Source: Vicinamibacteria bacterium (GTDB taxonomy: Bacteria > Acidobacteriota > Vicinamibacteria > Vicinamibacterales > UBA2999). Taken from it: 31,303 nucleotides of DNA. Of the stretch, positions 1-7,128 are shown piece by piece (position 1 is the stretch's first letter; every line of letters begins with the position of its first letter). Below the pieces are notes generated by a model, which saw only the letters and a list, made by a program, of their open reading frames with translations, did no database searches and was not told the DNA's origin. Location: contig JAICQE010000025.1 in NCBI GenBank assembly GCA_025938035.1, forward strand, positions 1 to 31,303. The letters are read 5' to 3'. A program made the translations under genes and the position numbers.

Positions 1-159
1 CAGGGCAGCCATGCGGCCATCATGCACTGCATGCCCGTGCATCCCGGCTACGAGATCGATCGCGAGATGATCGAGCACCCGTCGTCGATCATCTTCACGC
101 AGGCGGCCAACCGCACCTACGCTCAGGCCGCAGCGCTCCTCATGGGCCGGCGGAACTGA
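1..159 (+). CDS. Ornithine/aspartate carbamoyltransferase family, C-terminal fragment
   Basis: The window opens inside this gene; 52 codons of frame 1 remain before TGA at 157-159. The translation carries the family's C-terminal signature: MHCMPVHPG (the HCLP loop, which binds the amino-acid substrate) and then HPSSIIFTQAANR, matching the QAENR helix of ornithine carbamoyltransferases. The family transfers a carbamoyl group from carbamoyl phosphate to an amino group in arginine biosynthesis or related pathways, in the cytoplasm. HCMPVH instead of the usual HCLPAH leaves open an N-acyl-ornithine or otherwise specialised paralogue. The fragment is too short to decide the substrate, so no symbol is given. 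Confidence 0.82.
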   Translation, partial: QGSHAAIMHCMPVHPGYEIDREMIEHPSSIIFTQAANRTYAQAAALLMGRRN

Positions 160-206
160 AACCGCGCGCATCGTCGTACGCGCAAGCGAAATCACCCGCC
201 CGCAGC

Positions 207-347
207 GTCAGACAGGGCACCTGCACCTACGCGAAGCGGGGTGAATCGCGGGCGGCGCGCCAGTCACTGCAGCAGGCACTGAACCTGAAAACCAGCTTCG
301 ACGGCGCACGCCATGCTGCCGACGTGCTGAGAGAACTGCCGAATTAG
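207..347 (+). pseudogene. Relic of a TPR-repeat protein (C-terminal end only)
   Basis: The frame ending at TAG 345-347 reads TYAKRGESRAARQSLQQAL, then [21 protein letters not shown] and stop. This is the usual last TPR helix pair and tail of bacterial TPR proteins (the 'ALxLxPxFxGAxxAxxxLxxL' pattern). The frame stays open back to about 159, but upstream of about 207 the residues lose TPR character, and no start codon with a ribosome binding site is visible. The N-terminal body is missing, so this looks like the stump of a deleted gene. Its stop overlaps the stop of the oppositely oriented APS kinase gene (ttag, 344-347). The boundary with non-homologous sequence is approximate. Confidence 0.6.
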
Positions 348-910
348 ATCTCGACGAGCGACGAGTCCGCCGCCGCCGCGCGCCCGATCAGGCCCCGGCG
401 CTCCAACTCGCGGACGATCGCGCTCACCGATTCATCCACCGTCTGCCGATCGGTTCGAACGATGACATCGGCGGCATCCGGCGGTTCGTACGGATCGTTG
501 ATGCCCGTGAAGTGCGCGATCTCACCGCGCAGTGCCCGCGCGTAGAGTCCTTTCCGATCGCGCTCGACCAGCACCGGCAGCGGGCAATCGACGAAGACCT
601 CGATGAAGGGCGACTCGTGCTGGGCCCGCACGGCGGCGCGAATGTCGCGGTACGGCGAAATGGCAGCGGTGATGGCAACGACGCCGTTGCGCGAGAGCAG
701 CCGCGCGACGAAGCCGATCCGCCGGACATTGATGTCCCGATCCTCCTTCGAGTATCCGAGCCCCTGGCTCAGTTTTGTTCGAACGTCGTCACCGTCGAGG
801 ATCTCGACGCGCAGGCCGCGCGCCGCGAGCACGGCGGCGACCGCGCTGGCGAGCGTGGACTTGCCCGCCCCGGAAAGACCGGTCAGCCAGAGAGTGAATC
901 CGTGGATCAT
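344..910 (-). CDS. cysC: Adenylylsulfate (APS) kinase
   Basis: A protein of 188 residues that phosphorylates the 3'-hydroxyl of adenylylsulfate with ATP to give PAPS, in cytoplasmic sulfate activation. Visible motifs are the P-loop GLSGAGKST (residues 11-19), DGDDVR, the substrate motif ISPYR, and the late INDPYEPP loop, all in family order. It is a standalone kinase of normal length, not fused to a sulfate adenylyltransferase. The frame extends upstream to a GTG at 967. I prefer the ATG at 908-910 because it places the P-loop strand immediately after the start, as in the family; no strong ribosome binding site decides the choice. No sulfurylase gene lies nearby, so the PAPS may serve sulfotransfer rather than assimilation. 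Confidence 0.93.
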   Translation of the reverse strand: MIHGFTLWLTGLSGAGKSTLASAVAAVLAARGLRVEILDGDDVRTKLSQGLGYSKEDRDINVRRIGFVARLLSRNGVVAITAAISPYRDIRAAVRAQHESPFIEVFVDCPLPVLVERDRKGLYARALRGEIAHFTGINDPYEPPDAADVIVRTDRQTVDESVSAIVRELERRGLIGRAAAADSSLVEI

Positions 911-1004
911 GCGGAGGTCGCGCCGTGGATGACTCAGTATATCGTGCGGATCGCCGCGCGGTCTCACGGACGCGGCCGATTGGGCTCGCAGTCCGCGCCG
1001 CGTT

Positions 1005-2006
1005 CTAGTATTCGAGATATCTGCGCGCGATCGCCGGATCGCAGACCTCGGAACGCGGAGAAGGCTTCAGGTCAGGTCGGTGATCCCACAACATCGTGAA
1101 GCTGGCCGGCTTCTCAAGATATTCGGGGTCCTCCACCGTGGTCTCGTAACGCAGTCGCGTGCGATCGTCCGTCAGTGTGAGCCGCTCGACGGTACGCTTC
1201 CGCGGCCCCGACGGTATGTTGATGAAAATGCCGGAGGGGTTGGGCTCGTACGCGATGGTGTCGATCACGAGCGTCTCCCCCTCCCACTTGCCGGTCGAGT
1301 GTCCGAGGATCGAGGGTTTGATGTTGGCAGGATGACTCGCATTGAGACGCACGGTTCGCACCGCGAAATCACCTGAGTTGTTGTAGTTGAACACGACCTC
1401 GTTCCGGCTGACGCGGATGGTGCGCAGCTCGTCGAGCGTCGCGAGGAACGGCGTCGGCTCGAGGAAGCAGAGCCCGTCGGCTTTGGCCTGCTTCTGGATG
1501 GCGCGGCCCGCCGGCGTGATCGGCCACTTCAGAATCGCGCCCCAGGCGGCGGTCATCGACTGCCGGGACGGCGCCCAGTTGCCGTCAAGCGACTTCGCCG
1601 GCGTCAGCGTGCGGGTACGTGAATTGGCCGCGTAGAACGGGTGAATCTCGCCGTCCTGCGTCGTGACGTCGAGCACGCGTACCGTCCTGGCCGGCCCCGA
1701 GCGATTGGGGTTGGCGCGCATGACAACCGGCATGCCGGGTTTGAGGTCGTCCTTCTGGAGGCCATCGACGAGCGCCTGCGTGATGGCGAGACCTTCACCT
1801 TGTATGAGTTGCCGCTTGCCGTCCTCGCCGACCGTCTCGACGATCAGGTAGATGTGCGGGTTCTTCCATTCAAGCCGTGCGACCGTCCCCTTGATCAGGA
1901 CCTCCTTGGACGTGTCGAACATGGACATGCTGTGGTGCGCGAGCACGGGTGCGACGAAGATGGCGGTTGCGGCAAGCCCCGCGAGTGCGGCAGGCAGACG
2001 TCTCAT
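1005..2006 (-). CDS. Secreted DUF6152-family protein
   Basis: A protein of 333 residues. The start is the ATG at 2004-2006, preceded by GGAGG seven bases upstream; the longer frame above it is not protein-like. The first 22 residues form a signal peptide ([20 protein letters not shown], then VLA) followed by [19 protein letters not shown] and [12 protein letters not shown]. That is the DUF6152 hallmark, common in Acidobacteriota and Proteobacteria, often beside c-type-cytochrome genes. A second half (about 150-333) contains [15 protein letters not shown] and [12 protein letters not shown], typical of the C-terminal part of these proteins. No enzymatic activity is established. It follows the TIGR03435 gene by 43 bp on the same strand, so the two are probably co-transcribed. 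Confidence 0.87.
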   Translation of the reverse strand: MRRLPAALAGLAATAIFVAPVLAHHSMSMFDTSKEVLIKGTVARLEWKNPHIYLIVETVGEDGKRQLIQGEGLAITQALVDGLQKDDLKPGMPVVMRANPNRSGPARTVRVLDVTTQDGEIHPFYAANSRTRTLTPAKSLDGNWAPSRQSMTAAWGAILKWPITPAGRAIQKQAKADGLCFLEPTPFLATLDELRTIRVSRNEVVFNYNNSGDFAVRTVRLNASHPANIKPSILGHSTGKWEGETLVIDTIAYEPNPSGIFINIPSGPRKRTVERLTLTDDRTRLRYETTVEDPEYLEKPASFTMLWDHRPDLKPSPRSEVCDPAIARRYLEY

Positions 2007-2049
2007 GGCAGAACCTCCGGGCAAAAACCCACGGGGGATGATATCGCGG

Positions 2050-2883
2050 TCAGTCCTCGCCCGGCTGGTCGATGGACTCGACTGCGAGCACCTCGACGGG
2101 CCCCTCGACCCGCGCCAGTTTGAGGCCGAGCTGATCTTGCAGTGCTGTAGAAAAGGAGGGCATACCCGGTTCCGCTGCCCCGGCCGCCAGAGGCATGCCA
2201 AACGATTCGCCAATGGCCGATCCGAAACGCAACACGAATTGCCAATTACCGGTCAAGCCTGTCTTGTCGACGACAGGGGCTTGCAGAACTCTCGAAGCCA
2301 GATCCGCAATTCCGGAAATCGGCCCGCAGCGGCCACCGGGGGGCAGCATGAGTAGTGGGACGGCCAGTGGCTTATCGTCGGATTTCGCCGCAGCTGCTGA
2401 GGGCGTCGCGGCCTGTGCGGTTGCCGCTGCGCAATCATCTCCGACCCGCGTCAGACCAGGCCCCAAGGGTCCATCCGTGCGCGCGAGTACGACGGCGAAG
2501 TGGGCCATGTCGCGTTGAGCTCTGCGCGCAACGAGCTTGAATCGTTCTTCGAGCAGTGACTGCACCATCAGCCGCAGTTCCGAGGTGGAGGCGTCGCGTC
2601 CGGCGCGCGCTGAAATATCGAACCGATCCGTTCGCAGCCAGCGGGGGCCACCAACGAGCTGATAGTCGCGAATGTCATACGCAAAGATGATGAACACGGA
2701 AACCGGCGCGTTGGTTGCTTGGTACACGCCGCCCGGCCGTGGACCCGCGCTGAAGCTGCCGCCGTTGGATGTGTTCCGTTTAACCGAGACCACGTCGAAC
2801 GTCGGTCTATCGACCTGTGCCCAGACAGCTGCCGCCAGTCCAAGCGCGATCACGGGGGACAATAGACAGCGTAGACGAATCAT
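2050..2883 (-). CDS. TIGR03435 (DUF3738) family secreted protein
   Basis: A protein of 277 residues. The start is the ATG at 2881-2883, with GGAGGG just upstream. A signal peptide (about residues 1-22, ending AVWAQ) leads into FDVVSVKRNTSNGG, FAYDIRDYQLVGGPRWL, LLEERFKLVARRAQRDM, APVVDKTGLTGNW and the end LQDQLGLKLARVEGPVEVL. These are the conserved blocks of the acidobacterial TIGR03435 family, of unknown function. Between the CGPISG and APVVDKTGLTG blocks the protein is shorter than I expect for the family, about 18 residues (IADLASRVLQ and flanks) where 30 or more are common. A small internal deletion is possible, although the frame is intact. It is first in a likely two-gene unit with the DUF6152 gene. 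Confidence 0.88.
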   Translation of the reverse strand: MIRLRCLLSPVIALGLAAAVWAQVDRPTFDVVSVKRNTSNGGSFSAGPRPGGVYQATNAPVSVFIIFAYDIRDYQLVGGPRWLRTDRFDISARAGRDASTSELRLMVQSLLEERFKLVARRAQRDMAHFAVVLARTDGPLGPGLTRVGDDCAAATAQAATPSAAAAKSDDKPLAVPLLMLPPGGRCGPISGIADLASRVLQAPVVDKTGLTGNWQFVLRFGSAIGESFGMPLAAGAAEPGMPSFSTALQDQLGLKLARVEGPVEVLAVESIDQPGED

Positions 2884-3142
2884 GAGCCCTCCGCTGGTAT
2901 TCCAGGATGGTTTCAAACGCCTGCGGAGTCAAATGACGCAGGTCAGCTATCAGGAGGAGCGGAGCTTTCAGGCGCGGGCGCGCCACGCGAAGACTCTGGC
3001 ACGGGATCCCGTCGGTGATGACATCGCAACCCGCCGAACGCGCGTTCAGCCGCGCGTCCGGCGATCAGCGTCCAAGAACTCCGCCGGCCTAACCGACGAA
3101 CCCCTCGTTACTACCGACGGCTCGACGCGCCGGACGCCGACG

Positions 3143-3382
3143 TCAGGAGGCGCACCCCTGCGACCCGTCGTAACAATTCCAGCACGCGCCGTCGCAGTTG
3201 AGACCAATTGTGTCGCAACCGGATCCGGAGCAGCTATCGCAGGCCACGTACCAGATTGCGCATCCTCCGCATTGAAACGCGCAGTTCTCTGCTGACAACG
3301 TACTTGTATTGAGGTACCCGAAGCCGACGGCCGCGAGTACACCGAAGAACGCCCGCTGGGCGAGTTGTAATGAAGATCTCAC
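3143..3382 (-). CDS. Small secreted cysteine-rich peptide with duplicated Cys motif
   Basis: A peptide of 79 residues starting at GTG 3380-3382. The start is supported by a strong ribosome binding site (AAGGAAGG, six bases upstream). Residues 8-31 are hydrophobic and look like a signal peptide or anchor, with possible cleavage after LSA. The remaining 48 residues hold ten cysteines at 34, 38, 41, 48, 51, 56, 63, 67, 70 and 77. The pattern C-x3-C-x2-C-x6-C occurs twice with exactly 29-residue spacing (34/38/41/48 and 63/67/70/77), which suggests internal duplication. I do not recognise the family. Disulfide-rich secreted peptide, metal-binding peptide or modified-peptide precursor are all open. 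It is divergent from the acyltransferase-like gene at 3647 across about 264 bp. Confidence 0.62.
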   Translation of the reverse strand: MRSSLQLAQRAFFGVLAAVGFGYLNTSTLSAENCAFQCGGCAIWYVACDSCSGSGCDTIGLNCDGACWNCYDGSQGCAS

Positions 3383-3646
3383 CAGGCACCTTCCTTCCTC
3401 GAAAGTCCGGACAATCGCGGTCTACGTACTGTGCGGCGCGCTGGCACTGTTGCCTCCTCCGATACAGAGCGTCAGCCGAATCGACGCGGCCGCAGGGCGC
3501 ACTCTAGCATCGCCGGACGCCGAGACAGACGTCGCCGCGATTAGTACGTCAGTTCGTGCGATTGAAGAGCGTGAACCGCGGGGCACCGCGAAGTAATCTG
3601 CGTTCGACGTCGCGCCGCATGGTGACGTCGATGTGAGGAAATGCTG

Positions 3647-5446
3647 ATGGGAAGTCGTGCGCCGGTTTATCAGGACTATTCAGGGTGTCCGGAACCGCCG
3701 CTGCCGCCTTTACCCGAGGCCTCGCCATTCGAGTCCTTTCTCGAGTGCTTCGCACCAAAGGGGGTACACAGCGACACGCTGACGATGCGATGCCTGCGAG
3801 TGCTCTATCGCGTATCCGGATATGAGGCATTCCACGCGTCACTCACAACGTCATTGGGCGATCGGCTGAAGTGGACGCACATGCGCATGAGCACCTGTGG
3901 GCCGCTTCAGAACGCGACGGCAGCGCTCGGCGACGCCGCGACTGATACGTCACCGGCGGTCAGGGCGGCAGCGCTCGTCGCCGCGTATCTCGACTTCAAG
4001 ACGGCTCTGTACGCTGGAGATGTACCCGCCGACGGCGTGAACGGACACGCCAACGAGATGCGTCAATACGTCAATCTGTTCGGCACATGCGTCGCGTTCG
4101 ATGGCCGCAGCTTCAGACTCTTCCGGAACGTGGATTCGAGGACGGTTTCCATCCTTGCGAATCGTCGGATTTACGTCGCATCACTGCCCGATGTGCGCGG
4201 CGCAGAACTGATCGCGACCATCGCAGAACTCTTCGAAGCTGTGTGGAACGACAGCCGCGCGCGGCCGGTTCCAAGCGAGGTCGTCACGATTCCACTCCTG
4301 TCATCGTCGTCTGACGCGACGCAGCTGCGCCTTTTTCGGGAGCTGTGGGCACGGCCGGGGAACGCCAGGTCGCTCTCCACACTCAGGGACACGTTGCTCA
4401 CTGTATGCCTCGATTTCGGCTATGAGCCCGGTTCCTATGCTGAGGCGGCACGGATTGCGCACAGCGGCAATTGTGCGAACCGCTGGCATCAATCCGCGCT
4501 CCAGATGGTGGTGTTCGGGAACTCGCGTGCGTGCCTGGTCTTCAACTGGGCAGCGTATCTGGACGGCGACGTGATGATTCGCGCAAGCGCCGAGATCCGG
4601 CGACGCGCTGAAAGGCTGATGCTGCCCAGGCCGTCCAGCCGGATGCCCGCCGGAGGCGAGCTCAAGGTGCAGGGACGCGAGCTCCCCTGGGATCTCCGGG
4701 GGCTCGACCTGAGCGCTGTAAGTCGTGAGGTCATGCGCATCGTCGACCATCAGCCATCGACGTTCGAGATCCCGGAGTGCGGCAGACGGCGGTTTGAGCA
4801 CTGCGGCTTGCGGCCCGTCGAGTCGTTTGTGGCGGCCCTTGCGCTCACAATCGCGCGTCTGTCGAGACGGCCGGCACAAATCTCACAGTACGTGTCGCTG
4901 TCACGCTACCGATACATGGATGTGACGAAAGTCGCTCTTGACACGGAGGAACTACAGGATTTCGTGCGGGAGTGGCCGAACACATCCGCTGGCGGTCCGA
5001 GGCACGTCCTGCTTAACGCCGCGATCGAATCGCAGAGACGGGAATGTCGCCGAGCGCGATCGGCGCTTCCTGCGTCTCATCTAGGGAGTCTCTTCATGGC
5101 GACGAAAGGACGGCGAGGTCGAGCGGCGATTATGGCAGCCACCTCGGGCATCCTGCGATTGCGGCGTCTTCGCGTCAAGAATCTGCGCCTGTTTCAGCAG
5201 TGGATCACGATTTCTCATCCCCGTGTATGTGCGGAAGTGCCGGTCGTCGGACGTCCGGGCGTCCGACTGCCCAATCAGCAGATGTTCGCTTTGCACTATC
5301 AGATGTTCGCGGACCGAACAGTGGTGACGGTAATTCCTGGGACGAACTGGAACGTCCCTAACGTCGAGTTCGTTGCTGAATTGGAGTCTCGGCTGAAGGA
5401 AATACTCTGCACGGCCGCTGCGGTGACACCCGAAGCGTCGCTATAA
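3647..5446 (+). CDS. Choline/carnitine acyltransferase-fold protein lacking the catalytic His
   Basis: A protein of 599 residues. ATG 3647 is chosen over ATG 3641 because GAGGA (3635-3639) is seven bases from it but only one base from 3641. Family landmarks, numbered from 3641, are PEPPLPPLPE (17-26), AAYLDFKTALYAGDVPADG (114-132), MRQYVNLFGTC (140-150), LLTVCLDF (252-259), SGNCANRWHQSALQMVVF (275-292) and VESFVAALALTIARL (393-407). In true carnitine acyltransferases the block after NRW..LQ contains the catalytic His (EHAAAEG); here it reads FNWAAYLDG, with Trp 303 in its place. The GRTD carnitine-contact motif and the late DGYG motif are also absent. It is therefore a pseudoenzyme or has changed chemistry. 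Thirteen cysteines are spread along the chain. No signal peptide is seen. It is less GC-rich than most genes in the window. Confidence 0.72.
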   Translation: MGSRAPVYQDYSGCPEPPLPPLPEASPFESFLECFAPKGVHSDTLTMRCLRVLYRVSGYEAFHASLTTSLGDRLKWTHMRMSTCGPLQNATAALGDAATDTSPAVRAAALVAAYLDFKTALYAGDVPADGVNGHANEMRQYVNLFGTCVAFDGRSFRLFRNVDSRTVSILANRRIYVASLPDVRGAELIATIAELFEAVWNDSRARPVPSEVVTIPLLSSSSDATQLRLFRELWARPGNARSLSTLRDTLLTVCLDFGYEPGSYAEAARIAHSGNCANRWHQSALQMVVFGNSRACLVFNWAAYLDGDVMIRASAEIRRRAERLMLPRPSSRMPAGGELKVQGRELPWDLRGLDLSAVSREVMRIVDHQPSTFEIPECGRRRFEHCGLRPVESFVAALALTIARLSRRPAQISQYVSLSRYRYMDVTKVALDTEELQDFVREWPNTSAGGPRHVLLNAAIESQRRECRRARSALPASHLGSLFMATKGRRGRAAIMAATSGILRLRRLRVKNLRLFQQWITISHPRVCAEVPVVGRPGVRLPNQQMFALHYQMFADRTVVTVIPGTNWNVPNVEFVAELESRLKEILCTAAAVTPEASL

Positions 5447-5452
5447 GTTGTC

Positions 5453-5482
5453 GGCCCGGTTTATGAACCAATTGAACGGGCC
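5453..5482 (+). terminator. Possible terminator hairpin after the acyltransferase-like gene
   Basis: GGCCCG (5453-5458) and CGGGCC (5477-5482) are perfect complements separated by an A/T-rich loop, beginning seven bases after the stop codon at 5446. A TT/AA pair can extend the stem past one bulged base. No run of T follows, so intrinsic termination is uncertain; it may only stabilise the 3' end. Confidence 0.35.
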
Positions 5483-5612
5483 ACCAGCGATGACGAGGCC
5501 AGTGGTAAAGCGATTGGTGCCCAATATTGTTAGCGCCGGATCTAGTGTCAAACGAGCGCCAAATACCGACTCCAGCTAGAATCGCGCATCTCGAGTGAAC
5601 GCGGAGGACGAT

Positions 5613-6878
5613 TTGCGAACACCCGCACGGAGGGCAGCAATTCTTTTTTGTGTCGTGATGCCTGTCGCGCCGCCGGCAGTGGCGCAGGTCGATCAACAAC
5701 GCGCGCAGGAATTCTTCAAGGAAGTCCGGGAGCTCTGCGAGCGCGACGGCGGCCGTTTATGGGGCGTGACGGTGTGCGCACCGATGGTGATCGGTGACAT
5801 GCGAACGCGGACGTTCGCCACCAGCCAGCCCGCCCCGGAGCGGGCTCGCCCGCAGCTGATCGGTCTCGTGAACGCCCCCCTCGAGTGGGGCGGTGCGACG
5901 TGGGGCGCGTACGCCTGGGATTTTCTGATCAACGACACCCCGCGCGGCCGCAATGAGCTGATGCTCCACGAATTGTTCCACGCCGTCCAACCACGGCTCG
6001 GACTGACGGTCTCGGCCGCGGCGAGCGAGCATCTCGACGGGGTGGATGGACGCTATTGGCTGCGGCTCGAGTGGCGCGCACTCGCACGCGCGCTCCGAGA
6101 ATCGGGAGAGTCGCGCAATGTGGCCGTTCGCGAGGCGCTCGCCTTCCGCCAGGTTCGGCGTATGCTCTACCCTGCCGGAGTCGAAAGCGAGCGCGCCGCC
6201 GAGATCACGGAAGGTCTCGCATCGTATACCGGCACAGTGCTCGCGGCACCATCACCCGCCGAGGCCATCGCGAGCGCGCTCGACCAGCTGGCCGCTGCCG
6301 AAACCCAGGAAAGCTTCGTGCGCACGTTTGCGTACGCGTCCGGTCCGGCCTACGGCCTGCTGCTCGATGCGTCGTCTCCGGGCTGGAGACAAAGGGTGCG
6401 TGGCACCGACGATCTCGCGGCGCTCGTGATGCGTGCGCTCGCAGTTCAGCCGGCCAATAACGTCGCGGCGATTGCCACCCGATACGGCGGTGCAGAGCTC
6501 CGCGCTTCCGAACAGCAACGCGAGCAACAGCGGCAGGAACGGTTCGCCGAGCTGCGCCGGCGTTTTGTCGACGGTCCAGTACTTCTTCTTCCTGGAAGAG
6601 GCGCAGGCAGCTTCGATGCCCGAGGCGCGGTGACCATTCCAGGCGTCGGAACGGTATATTTCGGCGCCTACCGCTTTTCAGGGGACTGGGGCACGCTGGA
6701 AGCAGAAAAAGGCGTTCTCGTCCAAAGCGATGGCGCCTTCCGGCGTGTGCCGGTACCCGTACGCCGTGACGAGGCGTCGGTTGCCGGAGACGGATGGATA
6801 TTCAAAGCCTCACCAGGCTGGGTGGTTCGCGAAGGAACACGGCCCGGTGACTACGAAGTTGTCCGGCGGCAACCGTGA
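5613..6878 (+). CDS. Secreted HExxH (gluzincin-like) metallopeptidase-like protein
   Basis: A protein of 421 residues. The frame opens with a GTG at 5595, but the TTG at 5613-5615 fits better. GGAGGA (5603-5608) sits about five bases upstream, and a clean signal peptide (MRTPARRAAILFCVV through PPAVA) then begins exactly at the start. The mature part contains HELFH (residues 119-123) with flanking LMLHELFHAVQ, the zinc-binding motif. ITEGLASYTG follows about 77 residues later, and its Glu (about 200) is a plausible third ligand. The C-terminal third (about 300-421) looks like a small beta-rich domain with VTIPGVGTVYFGAYRFSG. The exact peptidase family is not recognised and the substrate is unknown. 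It stands alone between two intergenic regions. Confidence 0.7.
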   Translation: MRTPARRAAILFCVVMPVAPPAVAQVDQQRAQEFFKEVRELCERDGGRLWGVTVCAPMVIGDMRTRTFATSQPAPERARPQLIGLVNAPLEWGGATWGAYAWDFLINDTPRGRNELMLHELFHAVQPRLGLTVSAAASEHLDGVDGRYWLRLEWRALARALRESGESRNVAVREALAFRQVRRMLYPAGVESERAAEITEGLASYTGTVLAAPSPAEAIASALDQLAAAETQESFVRTFAYASGPAYGLLLDASSPGWRQRVRGTDDLAALVMRALAVQPANNVAAIATRYGGAELRASEQQREQQRQERFAELRRRFVDGPVLLLPGRGAGSFDARGAVTIPGVGTVYFGAYRFSGDWGTLEAEKGVLVQSDGAFRRVPVPVRRDEASVAGDGWIFKASPGWVVREGTRPGDYEVVRRQP

Positions 6879-6913
6879 TGGTTGTCCACGGAAGAGGTGA
6901 ATTCTTCTTCGTC

Positions 6914-7126
6914 CTATCGCGCCACCGCTGACGTCTTCCGCAGCCACCCGAAGTAGAAGAAGGCGACGCAGAACACCACGCCCACGGCGGCTCGGAGGCC
7001 AAAGACCGCCGGTGAGATTGTGTAACCCATGAAGGGCAGGGACGCGCCCACGAACCACAGGTACCCGTTCGCGATGGAGCCCGCGAACAGCGCGCCGGCG
7101 AGAAACTTGCACACTTCGCGCCACAT
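6914..7126 (-). CDS. Small two-helix membrane protein downstream of kup
   Basis: A protein of 70 residues with two predicted membrane segments (about 8-29 and 40-61) joined by a short loop ASLPFMGYTISP, and ending GWLRKTSAVAR. The ATG at 7124-7126 lies two bases after the kup stop codon. Its ribosome binding site GGAG lies within the last kup codons, so the gene is almost certainly translated from the kup mRNA and inherits its riboswitch control. I do not recognise a named family. The position suggests a Kup-associated or potassium-stress membrane factor, which is inference only. Confidence 0.7.
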   Translation of the reverse strand: MWREVCKFLAGALFAGSIANGYLWFVGASLPFMGYTISPAVFGLRAAVGVVFCVAFFYFGWLRKTSAVAR

Positions 7127-7128
7127 AT

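Noticed and set aside
3309..3596. Plus-strand frame with a hydrophobic stretch (AVYVLCGALALLPPP) upstream of the acyltransferase-like gene
   Set aside because: No start codon with a ribosome binding site near the hydrophobic stretch, and it overlaps the start and ribosome binding site of the Cys-rich peptide gene; possible but unsupported.
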